A stretch of DNA of 64,000 bases from Pisolithus tinctorius (Eukaryota > Basidiomycota > Agaricomycetes > Boletales > Pisolithaceae), in contig JANFAH010000033.1 of NCBI GenBank assembly GCA_024663395.1, positions 558,001 through 622,000 on the forward strand, written 5' to 3'. Shown here piece by piece: positions 23,671-32,327 of this stretch. The notes below the pieces were generated by a model that saw nothing but the letters and a program-made list of their open reading frames with translations, searched no databases and was not told the origin of the DNA. The position numbers were made by a program, and so were the translations under genes. Within the stretch, counting starts at the first letter, position 1. Every line of letters begins with the position of its first letter.

Positions 23671-24043
23671 TGTTATGATACGTACTCTTTTCCTTTCTTT
23701 CTCTTTCCCTCTTCATCTTATTTAATCTTTTGATCTTATCTTATCACAAGGACCTGGCCCGGACTCCGGTCTAGGCCTCCCCTCACCTTTACTGCATGCT
23801 CCCCTTCTAGGACATTCCACTCCACTATGATGTCACAGACCTCGTGTATGCCTCACCGTTACCACATGTACCTTAGTATAAGTACCCTTGCTCAATCACC
23901 CAACTAGCCCTAAGCTAGTTCATTTGGGTCTACGAGTCCTAAAGTCACCTGCTTCTAAGCCATCCCCTCTTTCTTTTTCTTCTCTTTTCTTCTTGGTTCT
24001 TGGTGCAAGCCTACAACAAACCCTGTTGTTAGGTCTCATCACA
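23671..24043 (+). repeat. Gypsy-1 3' LTR, 373 bp
   Basis: TGTTATGATAC to CTCATCACA, followed by the TCAAG duplication. It carries the 70-bp segment missing from the 5' LTR. Confidence 0.95.
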
Positions 24044-24565
24044 TCAAGTGCCCTAGTAACATCCAGGTAGTCACTTGCTGAGATTGGTAGTTGCGGCTCA
24101 TCATCCCTGGCAAGGGCGACTGAGGAAAGCAAGTCGAGTGCTGCATTATGGGAGGCAATGGGTTCTGTGGGGTGAACATCAGGAGGGACAGGAGCATCAG
24201 CAGTACTGGGGCTGGTGGTTCTTTGATTGGCATCATCACGAGACTTCTCTTTACCCTTTCCCTTTCGGTTACTGTCCTCTCCACGGAGGACTCTGGCCTT
24301 GGGGAGTGGGACTTGACAAACTGAGAAGCCCTGGTGTGGGCGTGATCTTGGAGGTTTGGTGACAACAGGCGATATGAACTGCGAGATGAGGGATGAGGTG
24401 TCTGACTCAGGGAGACAGGAGGAGGAGGATGGGGGAGCAGGGTTGCAATAGTGGGCGATGGGGGGGGACAAGTAACTCGTCCTGGTCAGTTGTGGGGTTG
24501 TAAACAGATTCTCCAAGGAGGTTGGCATAGTCATTCTCAGTGTTGACAGAGCGGGGGGAGTCCAT

Positions 24566-27500
24566 TTAATTTCTGAGGTGTCGAGCGAGTTTGTACTGAT
24601 CAAGGGCTTCTGAGGCATGGTCCTTTGTATGTTCCTCAGGTTCCCACATATTAGACAAATGGGGGAACCCTTTCCACTTGACCAGGTATTTGCGTTGTCC
24701 CCAGTGACCATCTGTTTTGTGATTTAGTATTGCCTCTACCTCCCATTCAATCTCATCATCCACCATTTCCGGCAGCAGTGCTGTGGGCACAGCTCTGTAG
24801 GTATCATTTTCAGTAAATGGAAAGATGCAAGAGGCATGGAACACAGGGTGAACTTTCCAAGTTGGAGGAAGGTTCAACCAGAAGGTGACAGGTGACACAA
24901 CATGAGTCACCTCAAGGGGGCCAAGATGTCGGGGCGCAATTTTGTCACACTGGTTTTTGATCCTAAGATACCTGGTGTCAAGAAGGACTTGATCTCCGAC
25001 CTTGGGTAGTGTATAGGAACCTTTGCTGCACAAGCGCATCAACTCTTGTGCCTTTTTGTGTGCAAGAACAGTGACATCCTGGGAAGACACGAGTCATTCC
25101 AGCCTTTTGTCCATGGATGGGACTGGAGTGAGCCATTCTTCCGGATAGGGGGAAGGATTGTATCCGAGTATGAGGGAAAAGGGGGTCATTTGATGCACTG
25201 AGTGGACATGAGAGTTATGGGCGAACTCGGTGGATGGAAGTTTCACTGCCCAAGAGTTAGGGAACTCTGAGCAGTACAAGCGTAGATACCCTTCCACTTC
25301 CTGGTTGACATGTTCACTTTCTCTGTTAGTTTGTGGATGATAGCTGGTACTCAGCTTGGTCTTTACCCCTATCGCTTTGTACAACTCCTTCATAAATGAA
25401 GAAGCAAACTGAGGACTGTGATCCGAGATCACCGATTCTGGTACCCCAAATCAGGAATATATGAACTGATGAAAAAGCTGGGCGACCCTGATGGAGTCAA
25501 TTGTTTTATGACATGGAACAAACAGGGCGGCCTTTGTCAGGCCCTGATCAACAACCATGAGAATGGAATTGTATTTCTGTTCTCCTGATACCAGGAGATC
25601 CATGATAAGATCCATAGACACTTGCTGGAACAGGAAAGGGGTTTTGGGAGTGTTGTGGGGGACAACGGGCTGTGTCAGTGGATGGGTAACAACCTTCATG
25701 GTCTGACAAGCAGGACATCTGGTGACATACTTTTTAACATCCCACCCCATTCCTTCCCACCACACCTCTTTCTTCATTTTTGCGAACATGGCCTTTAGTC
25801 CAGGGTGTCTGGCAGACTCATGATCATGGTAGGATTGCATGCAATGTCGACAATCCTTGGGAGGGATATAAAGTTGGGTAGTACCATATTGTTTAGTTCT
25901 GTCTTCAGCAACAGTAATATTACCGCTTGGTTCTGGGCCTGTAGAGTCCTTTGACATATTGTTCTTGACATGCTCATACAGGTCGGTGGAAATAGCATAT
26001 ACTCCTCTTGCTCCTTTAACTGGTTCCCTTGTGGGGCGAGCAGACGAGACCAAACTCTCCTTTGTCGACTCCTCAAGCGGGTGAGAGTAAGGTTTGGGTT
26101 GAACAGACCAGTTGGTTTTTGCTGGAAGATGTCCAACATGTGCGAGACAGTTAACCTTTAGTTGTTTTTGTATTTTTGTTAGCAAAAATGTTGGCGAAAC
26201 AAGTCGGATTTGAGGTTTTGAAGGACCCACCCCCTCCAAAAGCCAAAGGTTCTCCAGGAAAACCATGGCCACAGGGGCAGGTTCCTCAGAAGAGTTATGA
26301 TGGGAAAGGGTGTCTGTGGGAACTTGTAAACAACTGGCTTGCCATGAGAAGTGCATGGGGTATGACTGAATAGTGGCCACCCAACATGCTTGTCATGGGG
26401 TAAGTTGCTGCAGTTCGCAATAATACTCCAAGTTCTTGTGGTCTGTGAAGATAACCATCGGTTTGACTGGTGAGAGCAGGTAAGGGGTGGAAGGCCTTGA
26501 GGGCCTGTATTATGGCCAACATCTCCAGGTCATAGACCTGGTACCATTGTTCAGTGCCTACCAATGACTGAGACAGGTAAGAACAGGGATGCCACTCCCT
26601 GTCATCCCCTTTCTGTGCGAGGACAGTGCCTGTGCCGAGTTTGGAGGCATTGGTGAACAGCGCAAAAGGCCGGGAGAAATTGGGGATGATGAGGACCAGC
26701 AACGAGCATAACAAGGACTTGAGTTTCTCAAAGGCTGCCGACTGCTCATCAGTCCATTGATACAGGACCCCCTTTTTTGTAAGATTGTGCAGTGGTCTGG
26801 CAATGCTTGAGAAGGAAGGGATGAATTTCCAGTAGAAGTTACAGAACCCCAGGAAATGCCAAAGCCCAGTAAGATTTTCAGGGGCTTCCCATGAGGATAT
26901 GGTGTTGGTCTTTGTTGGTGAAGTTTCCATATGGCCTTTTCCTATTATCATCCCAAGAAACTCCACCTCTTCAGCTTCAAAGCAGCACTTGCTGATCTTG
27001 AGGCGAAGTTCTTCCTTTTCACAGATTTTCAAGAACTCCCACACGTGTCTTCATAATTCCTCCAAAGTTTTGGTGTGAACAACGACATCATCCATGTATC
27101 CAACTTGTTTTCCTCATTGAGACTTGAAGGTTTTGTCCATATACCTTTGGAAAGAAGGCAGTGAATTACACTGACCAAAGAACATTACCATCAGTTCGAA
27201 GAACCCTCTGGGGGTAATGAATGAGCCCTTCCATTCATCTCCTTCCTTGACACAAAGGTTAGTAAAGCCCCATCAAATGTCAAACTTAGTGTAATATTTT
27301 GACTCAACAAGTTCGTCAAACAGTGCCTGCGCATTGGGTAAGGGGTGTGCATCTTGGATAGTAAAGGAGTTGAGGTAGCGGTAGTCCTGGATTAACCTTT
27401 TCTTTCCATCTTTTTTGGCTACAAAGAAGACTGGTGCTGCTTGTGGGGAAGTTGAAGGTCAAATTTTTTTACATTTGAGGTTTTCGTCAAGGAATTCGTC

Positions 27501-28120
27501 CAGGACTTTCAGCTCATCCGGGGACATGGGATACACTGCTGCCTTCTTGGGCTTGAAGTCTTCCCTAAGTCTTATTTCGTGGTCCAACCCGGGACAATGC
27601 TTCAGGAGTGGAATATTGTCTTTGGTGAAGACCTTGGCAAATTCCTTGTACTGTTCAGGCAAAGTAACTTCCATTTTTGAAGCGGCTAGGGCAGCTTCTA
27701 GTTCTGTGGAAAGTGTAGTGTTGTTTACAGACACCTCAGCTTCCACAGACAGTGGTCTTGACATGAATATCTCTTTGACATTAGTTTTCTCAGGATATTG
27801 GAACCCATCATCCCAGCACATAATTTTACTGGTTTCCCAGTTCATATGGGGTTTGAATTCCTTGAGGAACGGCATCCCCAGGAGGACATGTTCCTTTCCT
27901 ACCAAAGGTCCAACATAGCATTTAACATGGACAAACCTTTCTTTAATTTCCATTTTCAGGGTACATTTTTGGGTTACCCATTCTTTGTCTTTTCTGGTAA
28001 ATGACATGGTCTTGAACTTCTGTTCCACTCAGTAAGTCAGGATTTGAAGTTTCTTGACCATTTGTTTGGAAATGAGCGACACCTCAGCACCTGAGTTGAT
28101 ACAGGCCCATATTCCTGCCT
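24566..28120 (-). pseudogene. Gypsy-2 pol
   Basis: In minus order: protease with INSGAEVSLIS near 28100, where the catalytic Asp is replaced by Asn; a linker (LLGMPFLKEFKPHMNW); RT with PVFFVAKKDGKKRLIQDYRYLN-like text and YMDD at about 27088-27099; RNase H with FTNASKLGTGTVLAQ, again Asn for the first catalytic Asp; integrase with a zinc-binding part (SYHDHESARHPGLKAMFAKM, CPACQTMK), core motifs VSMDLIMDL, SDHSPQFASSF and ESEHVNQEVEGYL; a C-terminal domain (HLGPLEVTHVVSPVTFWLNL) and a chromodomain (WEVEAILNHKT, YLVKWKGFPHLSNMWEP) ending at TAA 24566. Breaks include stops at FDI-WG, SQ-GKQ, EEL-RHV and YS-FG, and a shift in RNase H near 26400-26480. Both Asp-to-Asn changes fit G-to-A decay. 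Confidence 0.88.
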
Positions 28121-28252
28121 TGTAGTCAGGTAAAATGACCAATCCAAGTGGTGAATGGATTCACATGTTGGATTCATTGTCTATAGAAGTACATTTAGCC
28201 GACAATACAGAAACAGGACTGACTGATGCAGGAATGGTTTCAGCAGTCCTCT

Positions 28253-29548
28253 TTAAAAACCCAACAACTTCTTTTCCTTGTCATTGGCTTCCCTGTTTCC
28301 TACATATGTGGTCTTCATACCATCTTCAGAAACAACGATGCGAACATTTGAGAGTTGTTTGGCCTTGCAATCGCTCTTGTAGTGACCTTTCTTGTTACAG
28401 TTGAAACATGTGATGTCAGTGGCAGACCACCAGATGTTCTTCTTTGGCTTATCAACATCCATAGCATTGGGATCTCAGGTATTACTTTGGAAATGAACAA
28501 ACTTCCTTTTGTACCAAGATTCTTTTCCTTCTAAAATATGCTTGGTGGTGATTGCGGTTCGAGCTTCTCCCACAACTCTAATCCATTCCAAAATGATATT
28601 AGGGGCACACCCTGAGTTAAGGATCCAGTCTTGATACTCTTTATTGAGACCTTTTCTGAAGAAGATCCCCACTTCACAGGATTCCTCTTTCAACTGGGCT
28701 TTGTTTACCAACCCTGTAAATTCTGTGATGTAGGCTTCGAGTTCATGTTTTCCTTGTTTGATGCTCGAGAGATGAAGTATGGCAAGAGTGGTTTGGTCTC
28801 CAGATTCAAAAGTGGCTTTAAGACGGGCAACAAAGGTTTTGAAATCATCAGTATAGTAAATCTGTCTGTCGAGAAGCTTGTTTTCATTCTGATAGTTTTT
28901 GGCAAATGAAACTGCCATGCCTTTGGTCATATAGGTGAGCATGAACGAGATCTTGAGAGCTTCAGTATTGTAGACGTGTCAGTTTAGGTTAAGATAACCT
29001 TCCACTTGGGTAAGCCAGGTTTGTAAACCATTATGGCTTCCATCATATTCTCCAGGTCATCCCACATTAAATTTGCATCCTCCATTGGGGGGATGGTTGT
29101 AGGTGTCATCATCGTCATCATACTTGGATTTCCCCTTACTGCCACCACCAGTGGATGGCTCTGGGAGTATGTCCTTTCTGAAGTTTCAAGTGTACCAATT
29201 TTGTAACATGGTTTTGGTGGGTGTTCCTGAGGGAAAAGGATCACCAGTTGAACTAGATATCAACCTATGGGCTTCTTCCACCATGTGGATCTGTTGATCT
29301 TCTAATCTTTGACGCATTTCTTCCTCCATATACATTTTAGGAGGCATTTCCGGAGTAGACTCTCCATGTCCTTGCGTCATTGACATTTCGTTAGTTTGAT
29401 TGGCTCCTTGTTCTTCTTTGAGGACTGATCTGAAGGAAGTTTCTGATTTCTGATCGTCTTCTTCTCCTGAACTGAGTGCAACTTCTGATTCTTGATAATG
29501 AGATAACAAAGATAAGCAAGGATTCGAAGTGGTGGTGGAAGGTCCCAA
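28253..29548 (-). pseudogene. Gypsy-2 gag
   Basis: Three overlapping frames carry gag text: an acidic N-terminal part (29548-29186), a proline-rich and Asp-rich linker (29244-28984), the capsid-like core with FVARLKATFESGDQTTLAIL, INSIKQGKHELEAYITEF-like wording and LNKEYQDWIL (28942-28475), and a zinc knuckle CFNCNKKGHYKSDCKA (28462-28253; C-x2-C-x4-H-x4-C intact). The frames are separated by stops and shifts. Function in the live ancestor: virus-like particle formation and RNA packaging. Confidence 0.8.
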
Positions 29549-29887
29549 TCAACCGAGAGGGATAGGTGGGAGAGGAGGGTTTCTTCCTAGTCCTAATGGG
29601 TTAGGTCGAGGAGGGATTGGAGGCTTACACTTCAAAGAGTCAGACACTTTAACAGATAGTGACAATGAAGGCTGAGGGAGGATTTATAATCTGAAGATAA
29701 CCTGTCAGCAGAAGGGGAGAAAGATTCTGGACTCTAGGGAGGCAATTTTATTAAAGCATGGTGGCTGCCTGTAGAGCATTAGGCTGGGTAGAGAGTAAAT
29801 TTGAGATGGTTTTGTTGAAGTTCAGAAAACTGAGGGACGAGTTTGACTTTATGCGAAGAGGTCAAACGAGTCCTGAAAGCTGCGCAG

Positions 29888-29899
29888 AGTTTTTCGATT
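29888..29899 (-). promoter_or_regulatory. Gypsy-2 primer-binding site, self-priming type
   Basis: Minus-strand AATCGAAAAACT, one base past the 5' LTR. Its exact 12-base complement AGTTTTTCGATT (minus strand) is inside the LTR at 30119-30108, with TATTTAAA (minus) at 30152-30145, about 30 nt before the predicted RNA 5' end. Confidence 0.8.
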
Positions 29900-29900
29900 T

Positions 29901-30588
29901 TGTTATGCTCAAGACAAGTGACTTCGTCAAATGGACTAGGCACAGAGGTCACGAGGGGAAAACTACAGGCTGAACTTATCATAACCCCTATGGCTCAACT
30001 TGTTATTGACAAGTACTGACAGAGGTTTCCCCTGCTGGCAAGTTCTTCTGAGATTGCTGTGGAGAGAAAAGTGAGTATGAGTCAAAGATGATAGCTGAGT
30101 TGCAAGTAATCGAAAAACTGGGGATACATAGTACAGCACAAGGGTTTAAATAACTCAGGACATGAGTACTGTATCAGTTGCACCATCAAGGTGGTAAGTA
30201 TCTGCAGTAAGTAAAAGGAAAGCACATGACAAGTCAACCAGCAACAAAAGGAAGCTATACTGGCTGCGCAATCAATGTGCAGCGAGGAGCCTGTTCCCAG
30301 AGCTAAGTAGTGAACATCTAGCTAACATAAATGAGTCAGAACAAGGAAGTGAACATAATTGAAATAACGTCCATCAGCTGCAGGTGCAGCTATGAGTCAG
30401 AGTGACAAGGGCATATGCAGCATCAGTAGGTATTGGAAATACCTCCAACACCAGTGATCCAAAGGCTCTATGCCACTTCAGACCAAGGATGACCATGGTG
30501 AGGACAAACGACACGACAATGACACACATGACCCACATGACTTGGCATTTATGATGAAAAAGGAAAGAGCCCCTAGCAAAGCGTAACA
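29901..30588 (-). repeat. Gypsy-2 5' LTR, 688 bp
   Basis: Plus-strand ends TGTTATGC and GCGTAACA, then the TGACT duplication. It has 39 bp more than the 3' LTR. Confidence 0.92.
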
Positions 30589-30593
30589 TGACT

Positions 30594-30942
30594 TAAATAC
30601 CAGAAGTAACCTAAGTGTAATGTAGCACTGGAGACTGGTCTGCACTGGTACAACAATGATTGGTAAACATATTGGTAAGTAGTGTTACAAAGAATCTTAT
30701 CAAGCAGAGACTATGAACAAGGGATTACTGGGAACTGGGGCAGGACATGTGGCTGGGCTGGGTGTTACACTGGCCTGGTACCAACTGAGGGGACAACTTG
30801 ACTGGGCACTGCCTTGCAGTGCCTTGTGAGCTAACATGTTTCTGGGTTGAAGGGTTAAGGCCAGGACCAGGGCAAGGGTTGGATGGGACTGGTCAAGACT
30901 GGGGTAGAGCTGGTCTAGGGTGGTCTGGGCATGGTCATGACA
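30594..30942 (-). repeat. Gypsy-3 copy C 3' LTR, right part
   Basis: Continues the LTR interrupted at 16836 and ends CATGACA at 30942. The next bases, GTATCCCCCTCTTGG, are the polypurine tract of the minus-strand element. Confidence 0.9.
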
Positions 30943-31055
30943 GTATCCCCCTCTTGGAGCCAAGCCCATGAGGCTCCAATGAGGACAATGCTGAGATCGA
31001 AAATTTTGTGTCTGACCTTGAAAGCTGGTGGTCTTAAGACTGGTCCACCCCAGTT

Positions 31056-32136
31056 ATGGTCCTTCACTTCAACATGTCTATTCACTGGTCCAGAACACCC
31101 TACAATCAAGACCTACCACTCGACCTGACCCAGGCGATGAGCAAAGAGCTGCAGGTGGGCAGCGACAACGACAATGAGGCCATCTGGGGAAAGCTGGCTG
31201 AATGCAAGAGGCGCAAGGCGAAGGTGCAGGAGGAAGCCTGGCTGGCTGAAGAAGCCTGGTTGGAGGCTGAGAGGCAGGAGCAAGCCTGGCTCAAAGAGGA
31301 GAGGGCGCATGCAGAGGCTGAGGTGCAGAGAGTAGAGGCCATGTGCAAGGCTGAAGAAGCCAGAAAAGCAGAGGAGAGCTGGCAGGCAGACACCCTGGTG
31401 GGTAGTTTGGCTGGGGCCAGTTCAAATGTGGAGGTGATGAACCCCCAGTGAGTATTGACCAAGTGACTGGTAGTTGACTGGCTGACCACCCCCCAGGTGT
31501 CTTCATTGTGCTCGGACAAACATGACCTGTCTGTGCAACACCAAAGGCAAGAAGAAGCACCTGGCCTGCAACCGGTGCAACAAACTCAAAGAGCATTGCC
31601 AGTGGCCAGTCAAAGGTGAGACCAGTCAGGGAGCCAGCTTGGGTGCTGACAAGGGTAAGAGGAAGGCTGATGTAATGTCCCCATGCACTGGCAAGAAGAA
31701 GAAGAGGTCACAGTGCCCATCTGCTAAGGTGCTCAAGGGTGCAGGTGACAAGGAGGACAATGTGGAGGAGGGGCCTTTGATGAAGAAGACTGGTGCTGAG
31801 GCTGGGGGTGGTCCTGTCACCAGTGACCAGATGGAGTGCCTGATCAAGGCAGTGGAGCATGTGGCTGACAACATGGTCAGCCTAACAGTGGCCCAAAGGG
31901 AGGTCTTGAGGAACTTTTACCAGTTCACCTGGTCCTACAAGACCTATGTCGAAGAACACTTCGAGTTTTTGGTGCCAGATGTGCCTTCAGACCGGGACAC
32001 CACCGATGAGGAGGACAGGGACATTGAGGGGCTTGATGATGAGTTGGAGGGGCTGAGGGAGGAAGAGGAGGAAAGCTGGTCCTGGTCTGAGTCAGGTGGT
32101 CAGACTGGTGCTGGTTCTGCTGGTTCCCAAGCCTGA
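31056..32136 (+). CDS. Antisense accessory gene of Gypsy-3 with a Zn2Cys6-like cluster
   Basis: Two exons, 31056-31447 and 31497-32136, joined by a 49-nt intron (GTGAGT, CTGAC branch, CCCCAG). The splice keeps the frame and abolishes the TGA at 31449. Exon 1 encodes LTQAMSKELQVGSDNDNEAI and a Lys/Glu/Ala-rich coiled-coil-like region. Across the junction appears a six-cysteine array C-x2-C-x6-C-x12-C-x2-C-x6-C (CLHCARTNMTC and then CNRCNKLKEHC), the spacing of fungal GAL4-type binuclear clusters. Exon 2 continues with basic patches (KGKRKADV, GKKKKRSQC), a helical part (MECLIKAVEHVADNMVSLTV) and an acidic tail. About 343 residues. AATAAA follows at 32237. It lies tail-to-tail with pol. Upstream, the same frame reads SIPLLEPSP and EDNAEIENFVSDLES across the polypurine tract with two stops, so the true start may lie in the LTR. 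DNA binding is an inference from the cysteines. Confidence 0.65.
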
Positions 32137-32327
32137 GGCCTGAGGTTGCATGTGTGTGGAGTACCATTTTTTCTTGTATGTGTATAGTTGTGAATGTCAA
32201 TGCCCAGTTCCAGTTCTAAGGTGTGAAAGAAAGACAAATAAAAGAAAGGTAAGAGGAATCAAGACATAGTAACTACAAGATAGGAAAAACAGATAAGGGG
32301 AAAAGAAAACTTGAGACTGGTTCTAGG

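Larger units (their letters stand above)
18300..24043 (+). mobile_element. Gypsy-1, chromovirus-type LTR retrotransposon, dead, nested
   Basis: Target duplication TCAAG at 18295-18299 and 24044-24048. LTRs 18300-18602 and 23671-24043, PBS 18605-18615, gag 18910-19968, pol about 19968-23659, and polypurine tract AAGGAGGGGATAG at 23658-23670. Removing it restores the ORF3 frame of Gypsy-2. Coding breaks are few: in-frame stops, mostly TGA for CGA, and one C-run frameshift. Confidence 0.95.
17619..24534 (-). pseudogene. Gypsy-2 ORF3, extra protein downstream of pol, split by Gypsy-1
   Basis: The frame runs 24534-24049, is interrupted by Gypsy-1 plus one target copy (5749 bp), and resumes in the same frame at 18299, ending at 17619. 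It begins close after the pol stop; an ATG also follows that stop directly in pol's frame, so the start is uncertain. The N-terminal half is low-complexity with a basic patch (NRKGKGKEKSRDD). The C-terminal half is better ordered: LSEIYRATDMIGRAMNRLRT, MAPLAKVIMVSMLEKGYVDI, VGRQLGMGLHESSWEVLLHN, and a cysteine cluster CYQCRYLGHWSC that resembles an RNA-binding zinc knuckle (C-x2-C-x4-H, then C after two residues instead of four). One in-frame TGA at 18003-18005 sits where CGA is plausible. Family not recognised; a nucleic-acid-binding accessory protein is a guess from the cysteines. Confidence 0.5.
16837..30588 (-). mobile_element. Gypsy-2, chromovirus-type LTR retrotransposon, dead, carrying nested Gypsy-1
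   Basis: Flanked by the 5-bp target duplication TGACT (16832-16836 and 30589-30593). The 3' LTR is 16837-17485 and the 5' LTR 29901-30588. Without Gypsy-1 and its duplicated target the element is about 8.0 kb. Order on the minus strand: LTR, PBS, gag, protease, reverse transcriptase, RNase H, integrase with chromodomain, ORF3, polypurine tract, LTR. Gag and pol carry many stops and shifts. The pol order (integrase last) places it in Ty3/gypsy. Confidence 0.9.

Noticed and set aside
20388..24043. Many long plus- and minus-strand frames overlapping Gypsy-1 pol
   Set aside because: They are shadows of the pol frames in GC-biased codons and have no independent motifs.
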